Numbered from the stretch's first letter, positions 32,874 to 43,056 are shown. The stretch: DNA of 64,000 nucleotides from Rhizobium sp. BK196 (GCF_014193255.1 NZ_JACHZB010000011.1:1-64000), one strand, 5' to 3'. Numbers and translations are program-made. Notes: generated from the letters alone by a model not told the origin.

Positions 32874-33601
32874 CCATCAGACAAGCCATGGTACTGGCCG
32901 CGGGACTCGGAACCCGCATGCGCCCGATTACCGACACGATTCCGAAGCCTCTGGTGAAGATCGGTGGAAAGCCGATGATCGACTATGCACTGGATTCGCT
33001 TGTCGAAGCCGGGGTCGAACAGGCCGCGATCAATGTCCATCATTTTGCCGATCAGATGGAAGATCACCTGAAAAACTATCGCGGCCTCGATATTCTGATT
33101 TCCGACGAGCGCAATGCACTGATGAATTCGGGCGGCGGGCTGGCGAAGGGCCTGAAGCTGCTCGGCCGAGAACCAGTTTTCGTCATGAATGCCGATCTTT
33201 TCTGGATCGGTGAACCGACCGACCGGCCCAGCAATCTACGGCGCTTAGCCGGATTCTTCGATGCCGAACGTATGGATATGGCGCTGCTCTGCGTGCGCAT
33301 CGAAGATACGACCGGCCATAATGGCAAGAACGATTTCAGCCTGAGGCCCGATGGTCGATTGACGCGCTATCGCGACGATCCCTCCAATCCGGTCGTCTAT
33401 GCCGGTGCAATCGTCATGCACCCTGCGTTGCTGGACGATGCACCCGAAGAACCCTTCAACCTGAATATCTATTTCGACAAGGCGATCGGCCGCGGCCGGC
33501 TTTTCGGCATGATGATGGAAGGCCATTGGCTGACGGTCGGCACGCCCGATGCAATTGACGACGCGGAGGAGACGATCCGGCGGTTCCGGACGTTTGCGTG
33601 A
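32870..33601 (+). CDS. murU: MurNAc-1-phosphate uridylyltransferase MurU
   Basis: A 243-residue sugar nucleotidyltransferase. The signature is LAAGLGTRMRPITDTIPKPLV (about residues 10-30), with metal Asp in VFMNADLFWIG and VGTPDAIDDAE near the end. In Pseudomonas putida MurU makes UDP-MurNAc from MurNAc-1-phosphate after AmgK, a recycling route that bypasses MurA and gives intrinsic fosfomycin resistance. A general hexose-1-phosphate nucleotidyltransferase is the alternative, but adjacency with AmgK (4-base overlap) favours MurU. Confidence 0.85.
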   Translation: MTIRQAMVLAAGLGTRMRPITDTIPKPLVKIGGKPMIDYALDSLVEAGVEQAAINVHHFADQMEDHLKNYRGLDILISDERNALMNSGGGLAKGLKLLGREPVFVMNADLFWIGEPTDRPSNLRRLAGFFDAERMDMALLCVRIEDTTGHNGKNDFSLRPDGRLTRYRDDPSNPVVYAGAIVMHPALLDDAPEEPFNLNIYFDKAIGRGRLFGMMMEGHWLTVGTPDAIDDAEETIRRFRTFA

Positions 33602-33604
33602 GAC

Positions 33605-36600
33605 ATGACGGAGCGGCACCGGCCACGCATTCTGACGATCCCCTCCGGCCTTCCCTTTCTGAAGACGCTGGCGAGTTCGCTTTGTGACGGACGCCTGACA
33701 CCGCTTTTCGCACATGATCCCGCCGACCCACTGTCTCTTGCCAAGGTAACGATCTACCTGCCGACCCGGCGCGCTGTACGCGTGCTGCGTTCGGAATTCG
33801 TCGATCTGCTTGGCGGCCGTTCGGCGATCCTGCCGGTTATCCGGCCACTGGGAGAGACGGATGACGACAGCGGCTATTTCGACGAGGCGCTGCCGGGAAC
33901 GATCGATCTTGCCCAGCCGCTTTCCAATACCGCGCGCCTTCTGGAACTGGCCCGGCTGATCCTTGCCTGGCGCAACAAGCTGCCGGAGATCGTCCGACAC
34001 ATCCATTCGGAATCGCCTCTCGTCGCGCCGGCAAGCCCGGCAGATGCTATTTGGCTTGCCCGCAATCTGGCGGAGCTGATCGATTCGATCGAAACGGAGG
34101 ATCTTGCCTGGTCCGAACTCGGCAAGCTCGATACGGGTGAGTATGCGGCCTGGTGGCAATTGACGGCGGAATTCCTGCAGATCGCCAGCGCCTTCTGGCC
34201 GGAACGCCTGATCGAACTTGGCCGATCATCGCCGGCCCGCCACCGCAATGCCATTCTGCGCGCTGAGGCTGGCCGGCTTTCGACGGCGAAACCTTCCGGT
34301 CCGATCATCATTGCCGGTTCGACGGGTTCGCTTCCTGCCACGGCCGATCTCATCGGCGCCGTGGCGAACCTTCCGGAAGGCGTAATCGTGTTGCCCGGCC
34401 TCGACCTCTCCATGCCGGAGGAACATTGGCGGCTGGTCGCGCCCGATCTTCTGCCGGGTCAACGGGCCAATCCGGCAAGCCGCACACATCCGCAGTATGG
34501 TCTTTCCGTGCTGCTGAAGCGGCTGAAACTGACCCGTGAGGACGTTCAGCCGATCGAGGAAGCGGAAGCCGATCTGCGCTCGCGCGCGGAAGTCCTCTCG
34601 CGGGCGCTTACTCCATCGGAAGCCACGAGTGGCTGGGGCGATTGGAAAAAGGACCTGCCGGAAGGGACCCTTGCCGCGGCATTCGCGGACGTATCGATGA
34701 TCGAAGCCGCCAACGAGCGCGAGGAGGCGACGGCGATTGCCGTTGCGCTGCGCCTTGCCCTGGAACGGCCGGGAAGAGATGGGGAAAGCAGGGCTGCGCT
34801 TATTACGCCAGACCGCAACCTGGCGCGCCGGGTCATGGCGGAGCTTTCCCGCTTCGGCATTCTAGCCGACGATTCAGCCGGTACGCCACTTTCGGCAACG
34901 CCACAGGGCACGCTGCTGCAATTGCTCCTTGAAGCGACACTTCGTCCCGGTGATCCCGTCGCCATCGTTTCGCTGCTCAAACATCCGCTTGCCCGCTTCG
35001 GGCTGGAGCGCGGCTTTCTGACTGGAGCTGTGGAGGCATTGGAGTTGCTGGCGCTGCGGGGCGGCGTGACAGAAGTGGATATAGGATCGCTTGAACAGCT
35101 GCTCGACCATCAGCTTTCGGAGCAGGCGCTCGACAGGCACGCGCCGGTGTGGCGCAAGTCGCTGCCATCAGAAGCGTCGGAGATGGCCCGCAGGTTAGCC
35201 CGGAAAGTTGAACGTGCCGTGGAGCCATTGGTATCGGCGCTCGTGCGGCATCCTGGGGATGATGACGGCCTGACGGGTCTCTTGCTCTCGCAATGGGCCG
35301 AACGGACGGGCCGCGCTCTGGAGAGTATCGCTGCCGACGGACATGGCAATCTGGCAAGCCTCTGGTCCGGTGAAGCGGGTGATGCCCTGGCAAGTCTGCT
35401 TGGCGAAATCATCGATACCGAAGGCCAGATGGAAGCGGAGGGGCCACAATGGATCGATATCATGCAGGCGTTGTCGGCCGGTCATGCCGTCAAACCCGGC
35501 GCCCTCAGCCACCCTCGCCTCTTCATCTTCGGTACGTTGGAAGCGCGCCTGCAGAATGTCGACACGCTGATCCTCGGCAGCCTCAACGAAGGGTCATGGC
35601 CGGGGCAGACGACCAATAATCCCTTCGTCTCCCGCACGATGAAGACGGAAATCGGGCTGGAGCCGCCGGAACGGCGCATCGGCCAGCTGGCGCATGATTT
35701 CGAGATGGCGAATGGCACACGCCATCTGATCTACTCGCGCGCGCTGCGTCAGGGCTCGACGCCGACGGTCGCCTCCCGATGGCTGCAACGGCTGCTGGCG
35801 CTCGGCGGCGAGGATCTCGAAGAGCAATTGCGCAAGCGGGGCGCGCGCTTCGTTCACTGGGCAAACCTGATAGACCTGGGTGACAATCAGGCGCCAGCGC
35901 AGAGACCCTCTCCCAGGCCACCACAGGAACTGCAACCCAAATCCTATTCCTTCAGCGAAGTCGGTCGGCTGCGCCGCGATCCCTATGCGATTTATGCGCG
36001 GCGCGTGCTGCGGCTCGATCCCGTCGACCCGTTCAATCGCGATCCTGGCGCGGCGGAACGCGGTACGCTCTACCACAAGATCATCGATCGCTTTGTTCGC
36101 GAGGACCATGCAGCAGGCACGCCGGAGGCGGCAGCGGCGATGGAAATCATTCTGAACGAACTCTTCGATATGGAGCAGTTGCCGCCGCATATCGACGCCG
36201 TCTGGCGGCCGCGCTTCCGCGAAGTCGCGCGGGCTTTTCTGAACTGGGAGGCCGGACGGCAGCCCGATGTGCAGAAGAGGCTGACAGAAGTCAGAGGCGG
36301 CATCGAACTCGATGGAATCGATATCCGGCTCACCGGCATCGCCGACCGCATCGATATCAAGGGGCCGAACAGTGCCGATATCATCGACTACAAGACCGGC
36401 TACAATCCCTCTCCGACGCAGGCCCGAGCGCTGCTGGACCCGCAGCTTGCGCTTGAGGCAGCCGCGCTTCAGGCCGGGGCCTTTCGCGATGCGGGCAGCC
36501 TTGTTCCAAATGATCTTCTTTATGTCCGCCTGCGGCCAGGCACGCGCTTTCTGGTCGACAAGATCAACAATGAGGAAGCCAACAGCGACAAGGCAAAATC

Positions 36601-36790
36601 GGCGATGCAGCTCGCCGAGGAATCGATCGATCAACTGGTGAAATTCGTGGCCCTGCTGCAGTCAGGTGAAAAAGGCTTCACCTCGCGGCTGATTCCCGCG
36701 CAGCAGTTCGATTTTGGCGGCGATTACGACCATCTCGCCCGTGTTGCGGAATGGGCAACCGCTGACCCGGAAGGAGGAGGCGATGATTGA
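33605..36790 (+). CDS. addB: Double-strand break repair protein AddB
   Basis: A 1061-residue subunit of the AddAB helicase-nuclease, which resects double-strand breaks for RecA. The N-terminal part is an inactivated helicase fold (IYLPTRRAVRVLRSEF). The C-terminal RecB-like nuclease domain is at about 780-1000: SFSEVGRLRRDPYAIYARRV, RGTLYHKIIDRF, and the catalytic Asp/Lys in ADIIDYKTGYNP. I see no four-cysteine iron-sulfur cluster of the Bacillus AddB kind. It follows murU by 3 bases and overlaps addA by 8. Confidence 0.95.
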   Translation: MTERHRPRILTIPSGLPFLKTLASSLCDGRLTPLFAHDPADPLSLAKVTIYLPTRRAVRVLRSEFVDLLGGRSAILPVIRPLGETDDDSGYFDEALPGTIDLAQPLSNTARLLELARLILAWRNKLPEIVRHIHSESPLVAPASPADAIWLARNLAELIDSIETEDLAWSELGKLDTGEYAAWWQLTAEFLQIASAFWPERLIELGRSSPARHRNAILRAEAGRLSTAKPSGPIIIAGSTGSLPATADLIGAVANLPEGVIVLPGLDLSMPEEHWRLVAPDLLPGQRANPASRTHPQYGLSVLLKRLKLTREDVQPIEEAEADLRSRAEVLSRALTPSEATSGWGDWKKDLPEGTLAAAFADVSMIEAANEREEATAIAVALRLALERPGRDGESRAALITPDRNLARRVMAELSRFGILADDSAGTPLSATPQGTLLQLLLEATLRPGDPVAIVSLLKHPLARFGLERGFLTGAVEALELLALRGGVTEVDIGSLEQLLDHQLSEQALDRHAPVWRKSLPSEASEMARRLARKVERAVEPLVSALVRHPGDDDGLTGLLLSQWAERTGRALESIAADGHGNLASLWSGEAGDALASLLGEIIDTEGQMEAEGPQWIDIMQALSAGHAVKPGALSHPRLFIFGTLEARLQNVDTLILGSLNEGSWPGQTTNNPFVSRTMKTEIGLEPPERRIGQLAHDFEMANGTRHLIYSRALRQGSTPTVASRWLQRLLALGGEDLEEQLRKRGARFVHWANLIDLGDNQAPAQRPSPRPPQELQPKSYSFSEVGRLRRDPYAIYARRVLRLDPVDPFNRDPGAAERGTLYHKIIDRFVREDHAAGTPEAAAAMEIILNELFDMEQLPPHIDAVWRPRFREVARAFLNWEAGRQPDVQKRLTEVRGGIELDGIDIRLTGIADRIDIKGPNSADIIDYKTGYNPSPTQARALLDPQLALEAAALQAGAFRDAGSLVPNDLLYVRLRPGTRFLVDKINNEEANSDKAKSAMQLAEESIDQLVKFVALLQSGEKGFTSRLIPAQQFDFGGDYDHLARVAEWATADPEGGGDD

Positions 36791-39700
36791 GCCGACAGCG
36801 CTTCCCGAAGATGACGATCCCGGCACATGGATCAGCTGGACGACGATCCAGCAGGCGATCGCATCCGATCCCGGGCGTTCGGCATGGGTGTCGGCCAATG
36901 CCGGTTCCGGCAAAACGCATGTTCTGACCCAGCGCGTGATCAGGCTTCTGCTGGCGGGTGCGCGGCCTTCCGCCATTCTCTGCCTCACCTATACGAAGGC
37001 TGCCGCCTCCGAAATGTCGAACCGCGTCTTCGAACGGCTGGCGGAATGGGCAATTTTTCCGGATGAGGAACTAGCCAGGCGCATCACCCAGATCGAAGGT
37101 CGTGAGCCGGATTCACTGAAGCTTGCGGAAGCAAGACGGCTGTTTGCCAAGGCACTGGAAACACCGGGTGGGCTCAAGATTCAGACGATCCACGCCTTTT
37201 GCGAGGCGCTGCTGCACCAATTCCCGCTGGAAGCAAACGTCGCGGGGCATTTCTCCGTTCTCGATGACCGGGCGGCCGCGACGCTGCTTGCCGATGCGCG
37301 ACGCTCGCTTCTGACAGCAACAGCCCCAGAGAAAGATCGAGAACTCGCCGATGCCTTCGGCTATGTGCTCAATCTCGGCGATGAAACGGGGCTTGAAAAT
37401 CTGCTCGGTGAGATCGTTGCGAACCGAAATGCCATCCGCCGTTTCATGCTCGCAGCCGAGCCGCATGGCGGCGTTGATCGCTTGCTCCGCAAGAGGCTAA
37501 GCCTTTCACCTGATGATACGGAGGAGGGACTGGCCGAACGATATTGGCCCATGCCTGGGCTCTCCGGTGCAACGCTGGAACTTTACCTGTCGCTTGCCAC
37601 AATGAAGGGTGGCGCTAAAGCGCAGGATGTTGCCGAAGGCCTGCGCCGCGCCGTACGCGAACGAGATGTGACCGCGCGTTCGCAGATTCTGGAGAAGATT
37701 TTCCTGACATCGAAGGGCGAGCCGAAGACGGACGGGCAATTCTTCGTCAAGGCGATGCTCGCGGAAGCGCCACAGCTTGCCGATGCGATCGCTTCCGCGC
37801 GGACGCATGTCGTCATGTGCCGAGACCGCCTGAAGATGATGCGAATGCATACGGCAACTCATGCCGCCCTCGTGCTCGCGGACCGGCTGAACCGGGATTA
37901 TGAGGAGCTGAAAAAGCAGCGCAGCCATCTCGATTTCGAAGACCTGATCACACGTACCGCAGACCTGCTTACAAAGAGCGGCGTCGGCCCGTGGATCCAC
38001 TATAAGCTCGATCAGGGAATCGACCATATTCTCGTCGATGAGGCGCAGGATACCAGCCCTATCCAGTGGAGTGTCATCCAGTCGCTGGCGGAAGATTTCT
38101 TCTCGGGCGAAAGTTCGCGGCCCGTGGCCCGGACATTGTTCGCAGTCGGCGACGAGAAGCAGTCGATCTATTCCTTCCAGGGCGCACGGCCCGAACGATT
38201 CTCCGAGGAGAAGGAGCGAACACAGCGCCGGGTGCAGAACAGCGGTCTCGATTTCTCGACCGTCCGCCTGCCGCTCTCCTTCCGCTCCACCTCCGACGTG
38301 CTGCTCGCCGTCGATCACATCTTTACCCCACCGGAGAATGCACGCGGCCTCGGCACCGAACCGGTCGTTCATCGCTCCAGCCGTATCGGCCATCCCGGTG
38401 CCGTCGACCTCTGGGAAATGGTCGTGCCCGATGCCGTGGTAAAGGACGAGGATTGGACCGCTCCTTTCGATGCAACGCCCGAGAGCGCGCCGGCCGCCAT
38501 CCTGGCACGGCGCATCGCGCACACGATCGGTACTCTCGTCGGCCGCGAAACGATCGTCGAAAAGGGCAAGGAACGCTTCATCGAGGCCGGCGATATCCTC
38601 GTTCTCGTCCGCAAACGGGACGCCTTCGTCAATGCGCTGACGCGGGAACTCAAACGGCGTGGCGACATTCCGGTCGCCGGCGCGGACCGGCTGGTGCTAA
38701 CCAGTCATATCGCCGTACAGGATCTGCTGGCGCTCGGCCGTTTTCTTCTTCTGCCGGAAGACGATCTTTCGCTCGCCGCTCTCCTGAAAAGCCCGCTCTT
38801 CAATCTCTCGGAAGAGGATATTTTTGCGGTTGCGGCGCTGCGTGGCGAGCATGAAAGCGTCTGGCACCATCTTCGCAAATATGCCGACGACGGCAATGAG
38901 CGCCTCGGCGCGGCGGTTGCAAGGCTGGGGCTCTTCCTTGCCCAATCCCGAAACCTTTCGGTCCACGATTTCTATGCCCGTGTCCTTGGCAGTCATGGCG
39001 GCCGGCGACAGTTTCTGGCGCGGCTCGGTACCGAAGTCAGCGATATTCTCGACGAGTTCCTGACCTTTGCGCTCGACCATGAGACATCGGGTCTCCCCGG
39101 CCTGCAGTCCTTTATCTCGACGTTGGAACTTGAAGCGCCGGAAGTAAAGCGGGAGCAGGACAAGGGCCGCAACGAGGTGCGCATCATGACGGTGCATGCC
39201 TCCAAAGGTCTCGAAGCGCCAATCGTCTTTCTGGTCGATGGCGGCTCCAAAGCCTTTACCCATACTCATCTGCCGAAGCTCCGGTTGCTTGATGCCGGGC
39301 CGGACGAGCCGCCGATGCCGGTGTGGATTCCCGTCAGCGATCTCGGCAACTCGCTGACGTTGACGGATGCAGCACGCATCCAGCTTCTTGCCGAAGAGGA
39401 ATACCGGCGCCTGCTCTACGTGGCGATGACGCGTGCCGCCGACCGGCTGATCGTCTGCGGCTATCGTGGCGTGCGGCTGAACAACGACACTTGGCATATG
39501 ATGATTTCCACTGCGCTCGACGCGGAGCATCCGCATGTCGAAAAGGCGACGTTCGCCGGCCCGGATGGCGAGTGGGACGGCATGCGCTGGCGTGTGCCGC
39601 AGGTCGAGCGCAGCTTCGAGCGAATGGACCGTGTGCCTGAGCAGGCAACGGTCGAAACGGTTCCCCCGGACCTGTTCCGCCCTCTGCCGCCTCAGAAACA

Positions 39701-40328
39701 ATTGCCGCGACCACTCAGCCCTTCGGGTGCCGGAACGATCATTGACGAAGAGGCCGATGATCTCCTGGTGACCTCACCGCTCTTCGGCGATCAGGAGGGC
39801 AGCGATCGTTCTCTGGAAAAGGGCCGTCTTATCCACCGGATGCTTCAGGCTCTTCCCGATATTCCGGCGGAGGAGCGAGCCGACGCAGCGAAGCGTTATG
39901 CTGAACGCGCGGCGCAATTCTGGCCGGCTACAGAGCGGCAGGCTTTGGTCGATTCGGTCGTGAAGCTTTTGCAAGATGAAAGGCTTCAGGCCGTCTTCGA
40001 TGATCGTGCCCAGGCGGAAATCTCGATCATGGGAACCTTGACGCTGGAAGACCGGGAATACGCAGTTTCCGGCCGGATTGACCGTCTTGCTGTCCTGCCA
40101 GACAACGTCGTTATCATCGACTACAAGACAAATCGTGTTCCACCGGCGAGCGAAGACAAAATCCCGTTTGCGCACAAGGCGCAGCTTGCGATCTATCGGG
40201 AAATACTGAGGCCGCTCTATCCTGCCAAACGGATTGATTGCATGCTGGTCTATACAGAAAATGCGACCATCCATACTCTTGGCGAACAGGCTTTGGCTTC
40301 GGCACTTGCAGGACTCAGCACAAAGTGA
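36783..40328 (+). CDS. addA: Double-strand break repair helicase AddA
   Basis: A 1181-residue UvrD/RecB-type helicase-nuclease. Walker A is SANAGSGKTHVL (about residue 43), followed by CLTYTKAAASEM. Motif II is LVDEAQDTSPIQW and motif III is GDEKQSIYSFQGA. Motifs V and VI are VMTVHASKGLEAP-like and YVAMTRAADRL. The C-terminal nuclease has LEKGRLIHRMLQALPD and VVIIDYKTNRVPP. ATG 36783 lies directly after a GGAAGGAGGAGG stretch; the longer frame from 36714 is rejected. Confidence 0.96.
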   Translation: MIEPTALPEDDDPGTWISWTTIQQAIASDPGRSAWVSANAGSGKTHVLTQRVIRLLLAGARPSAILCLTYTKAAASEMSNRVFERLAEWAIFPDEELARRITQIEGREPDSLKLAEARRLFAKALETPGGLKIQTIHAFCEALLHQFPLEANVAGHFSVLDDRAAATLLADARRSLLTATAPEKDRELADAFGYVLNLGDETGLENLLGEIVANRNAIRRFMLAAEPHGGVDRLLRKRLSLSPDDTEEGLAERYWPMPGLSGATLELYLSLATMKGGAKAQDVAEGLRRAVRERDVTARSQILEKIFLTSKGEPKTDGQFFVKAMLAEAPQLADAIASARTHVVMCRDRLKMMRMHTATHAALVLADRLNRDYEELKKQRSHLDFEDLITRTADLLTKSGVGPWIHYKLDQGIDHILVDEAQDTSPIQWSVIQSLAEDFFSGESSRPVARTLFAVGDEKQSIYSFQGARPERFSEEKERTQRRVQNSGLDFSTVRLPLSFRSTSDVLLAVDHIFTPPENARGLGTEPVVHRSSRIGHPGAVDLWEMVVPDAVVKDEDWTAPFDATPESAPAAILARRIAHTIGTLVGRETIVEKGKERFIEAGDILVLVRKRDAFVNALTRELKRRGDIPVAGADRLVLTSHIAVQDLLALGRFLLLPEDDLSLAALLKSPLFNLSEEDIFAVAALRGEHESVWHHLRKYADDGNERLGAAVARLGLFLAQSRNLSVHDFYARVLGSHGGRRQFLARLGTEVSDILDEFLTFALDHETSGLPGLQSFISTLELEAPEVKREQDKGRNEVRIMTVHASKGLEAPIVFLVDGGSKAFTHTHLPKLRLLDAGPDEPPMPVWIPVSDLGNSLTLTDAARIQLLAEEEYRRLLYVAMTRAADRLIVCGYRGVRLNNDTWHMMISTALDAEHPHVEKATFAGPDGEWDGMRWRVPQVERSFERMDRVPEQATVETVPPDLFRPLPPQKQLPRPLSPSGAGTIIDEEADDLLVTSPLFGDQEGSDRSLEKGRLIHRMLQALPDIPAEERADAAKRYAERAAQFWPATERQALVDSVVKLLQDERLQAVFDDRAQAEISIMGTLTLEDREYAVSGRIDRLAVLPDNVVIIDYKTNRVPPASEDKIPFAHKAQLAIYREILRPLYPAKRIDCMLVYTENATIHTLGEQALASALAGLSTK

Positions 40329-40403
40329 AATATCGGACATTGAAATTCCGGCGCCGCACCCTCACATGTTACGCAACAGCAAATTCCGGTAAAGGAGCAG
40401 CCT

Positions 40404-40724
40404 ATGACCACCGTTAAGGTCGATATCAACAACTTCCAGTCGGAAGTTCTGGAATCCGCAGAACCCGTCGTCGTCGATTTTTGGGCCGAGTGGTGTGGTC
40501 CGTGCAAGATGATTGCTCCGAGCCTCGAGGAAATAGCTACGGAATTGGCCGGCAAGGTCAAGGTTGCCAAGCTCAATATCGATGAAAACCCGGAACTGGC
40601 TGCCCAGTTCGGCGTTCGCTCGATCCCGACGCTTGCAATCTTCAAGGGCGGCGAAGTAGCCGATATCTCTGTCGGCGCAAAGCCGAAGACGGCGCTTTCA
40701 AACTGGATTTCCAGCGCAGCCTAA
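40404..40724 (+). CDS. trxA: Thioredoxin TrxA
   Basis: A 106-residue classical thioredoxin with the WCGPC active site (WAEWCGPCKMIAP, about residue 31) and the cis-proline loop VRSIPTLAIFKGG. It reduces cytosolic disulfides using electrons from thioredoxin reductase. AAAGGAG precedes the ATG. It is 75 bases after addA and ends at a strong terminator. Confidence 0.98.
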   Translation: MTTVKVDINNFQSEVLESAEPVVVDFWAEWCGPCKMIAPSLEEIATELAGKVKVAKLNIDENPELAAQFGVRSIPTLAIFKGGEVADISVGAKPKTALSNWISSAA

Positions 40725-40742
40725 CGATATCGAATTCGATGC

Positions 40743-40772
40743 AAAAAGCCTGGCCAATGCCGGGCTTTTTTC
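40743..40772. terminator. Bidirectional terminator between trxA and folC
   Basis: AAAAAGCCTGGC, loop CAAT, GCCGGGCTTTTTT gives a 12-bp stem with one G-T pair and T runs on both strands, for convergent trxA and folC. It overlaps the last base pairs of the folC stop codon region. Confidence 0.9.
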
Positions 40773-42123
40773 ATTTTGGGGGAGTGCCGTTTTCCGCCAG
40801 CACTTCGCCGACGAGATAAAGTGAGCCGCCGATCAAAATACGCGGTGGCGGCGCCTCGGGGTCGGCTGTCGAAGCGATGGCTTGCAGGGCTTCGACGACT
40901 GAGGACATCGGTTCGGCCACGAGACCGGCATCATAGGCGGCATGGGCCAGAATCACCGGATCGATCATCGCCTCGCTGCCGTGGATCGGCACGCAATAGA
41001 TTTTCTCTGCGAGGCCCGCGAAGGCCTTGAAATAGCCGACGGGGTCCTTGGTGTTGATCATGCCCGATATCAGAAACAGCGGACGAGACTGGCGCTCCTC
41101 GAAATTCGCCATGGTTTCGGCAATCACTTCACCGGCACCCGGATTGTGGCCGCCATCGACCCAGATTTCCGACCGTGCCGGCGCATGGCTCAAAAGCCTG
41201 CCTTTCGTCAGCTTCTGCAGGCGGCCCGGCCATTCCACCGTTTCCATCGCCTTTTCCATCATCGGTTCGGTGACGGTGAAGCCCGCAGCCTTGACGGCGC
41301 GGATGGCGGCAGCGGCATTGGCATATTGATGGCGCCCGGGGAGGCGCGGCAAAGGCAGATCCGCCAAGCCGAATTCATCCTGATAGATCAGCCGGCCATA
41401 TTCCTCATGCGCGATGAAATCCTGGCCGAAAACGGCACTTGGGCAGCGCAGCCGCTCGGCGGTCGACATCAGCACATCGAGGGCTGCGTCATAGTCCTGA
41501 TGGCCGATGACGACCGAATTGCCGCGCTTGATGATGCCGGCCTTTTCCGCAGCAATCAATTCCACCCGATCGCCGAGATAAGGCTGATGATCGAGTGAAA
41601 TCGGCATGATGACCGAAACGGCGGGATCCTCGATGACGTTCGTCGCGTCGAAACGGCCGCCGAGACCGACCTCGATGATTGCCGCATCGGCCGGATGTTC
41701 GGAAAAAAGAATGAAAGTGACGGCCGTCAGGATTTCAAAGACGGTGATCTTCTCACCATCATTGGCCTTGGTCACGCGTCGCAAAGCTTCTGCGAAAACG
41801 GCATCATGAACCAGCTGTCCACGCCCGCCTGGAACACCTAGACGGTAGCGTTCATGCCAATTTACGAGATGCGGAGATGTATGGACGTGAACGCTATATC
41901 CGCCCGCTTCCAGGAGTGCGCGGCAGAAAGCCGATGTTGAGCCCTTACCGTTGGTGCCGGCGACATGGATGACGGGAGGAAGGTTGCGCTCGGGATTGCC
42001 GAGTGCTTCCAGAAGACGCTTGATGCGGTCCAATGACAGATCATAGCCTTTGGGATGCAATCCCATGAGCTTTTCGATCTCCTGTGCCGCCTCACTCACC
42101 ACGATCTGGCCTCTGTCTGTCAT
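40771..42123 (-). CDS. folC: Folylpolyglutamate / dihydrofolate synthase
   Basis: A 450-residue Mur-ligase-type enzyme adding glutamate to dihydropteroate and folates. The P-loop is VIHVAGTNGKGSTSAF (about residue 57), then TSPHLVNWHERYR. IIEVGLGGRFDATN supplies the metal and ATP site, and WVDGGHNPGAGE is the C-terminal domain hallmark. It is the last gene of the trpFBA-accD-folC row, 30 bases after accD. Confidence 0.96.
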   Translation of the reverse strand: MTDRGQIVVSEAAQEIEKLMGLHPKGYDLSLDRIKRLLEALGNPERNLPPVIHVAGTNGKGSTSAFCRALLEAGGYSVHVHTSPHLVNWHERYRLGVPGGRGQLVHDAVFAEALRRVTKANDGEKITVFEILTAVTFILFSEHPADAAIIEVGLGGRFDATNVIEDPAVSVIMPISLDHQPYLGDRVELIAAEKAGIIKRGNSVVIGHQDYDAALDVLMSTAERLRCPSAVFGQDFIAHEEYGRLIYQDEFGLADLPLPRLPGRHQYANAAAAIRAVKAAGFTVTEPMMEKAMETVEWPGRLQKLTKGRLLSHAPARSEIWVDGGHNPGAGEVIAETMANFEERQSRPLFLISGMINTKDPVGYFKAFAGLAEKIYCVPIHGSEAMIDPVILAHAAYDAGLVAEPMSSVVEALQAIASTADPEAPPPRILIGGSLYLVGEVLAENGTPPK

Positions 42124-42153
42124 CGGCCCGCCCTATTCTGTGAGGTCTGCTGC

Positions 42154-43056
42154 TCAGGCGCTCGCCGCCAGAGCAATCATCCCATTGGCATCATTTGCTG
42201 CCGTAGCCGGCTTCTTGGTCAGAATCTTCAACAGGCGCGCCAGCGTCTCCGGGATATCGTGCCGCTTGACCACCATGTCGACCACGCCGTGTTCCAGAAG
42301 ATATTCCGACGTCTGAAAGCCCTCGGGAAGTTTTTCACGCAAAGTCTGTTCGATGACGCGCTTGCCGGCAAAGCCGATTTCGGCGCCCGGCTCGGCCAGA
42401 TGAATGTCACCAAGCATAGCGTAGGACGCCGTTACGCCGCCCGTCGTCGGATTGGTCAGAACCACGATATAGGGCTGGCCTGCTTCCTTGAGCATGTCAA
42501 CCGCAACCGTCGTGCGTGGCAGTTGCATCAGCGACATGATGCCCTCCTGCATACGAGCACCGCCGGAAGCCGGGAACATAACGAGCGGGCACTTTTCCGC
42601 AATCGCGCGTTCGAACGCTTTGACGATAGCCTCGCCAGCAGCCATGCCGAGCGAACCGCCGATGAAGTTGAATTCATGGACGACGGCGACGAGCTTCAGG
42701 CCTTGCACGCTGCCGAGACCGGCAAGGATCGTGTCTTCCTGCTCGGTCTTGAGACGGCTGTCACGCAGACGATCGCTATATTTCTTGGAATCGCGGAACT
42801 TCAGCGGGTCCTGGGCGACCTTGGGCTGTGGCAAAGCTTCATATTCGCCGTTGTCGAACAGGTCGGCAAGGCGCGCCTTTGCCGGCATCTTCATGTGGTA
42901 GCCGGAAGCGGGGATGACCCACTTGTTGCTTTCCAGGTCCTTGTGAAAGACCATCTCACCCGTTTCCGGGCACTTGATCCAAAGGTTCTCCGGCACTTCG
43001 CGACGGCCCAGCATGGAATTGATCCGCGGGCGAACGTAGTTAGTGATCCAGTTCAA
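42154..43056 (-). CDS. accD: Acetyl-CoA carboxylase carboxyltransferase subunit beta
   Basis: A 300-residue carboxyltransferase beta subunit, transferring CO2 from biotin to acetyl-CoA in fatty acid synthesis. FPASGGARMQEGIMSLMQ and NPTTGGVTASYAMLGDIH form the acyl-CoA and oxyanion sites. The N-terminal region that is a four-cysteine zinc ribbon in E. coli has only one cysteine here (Cys29, WIKCPETGEMVF), so it cannot bind zinc in the same way. It sits between trpA and folC on one transcript. Confidence 0.96.
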   Translation of the reverse strand: MNWITNYVRPRINSMLGRREVPENLWIKCPETGEMVFHKDLESNKWVIPASGYHMKMPAKARLADLFDNGEYEALPQPKVAQDPLKFRDSKKYSDRLRDSRLKTEQEDTILAGLGSVQGLKLVAVVHEFNFIGGSLGMAAGEAIVKAFERAIAEKCPLVMFPASGGARMQEGIMSLMQLPRTTVAVDMLKEAGQPYIVVLTNPTTGGVTASYAMLGDIHLAEPGAEIGFAGKRVIEQTLREKLPEGFQTSEYLLEHGVVDMVVKRHDIPETLARLLKILTKKPATAANDANGMIALAASA

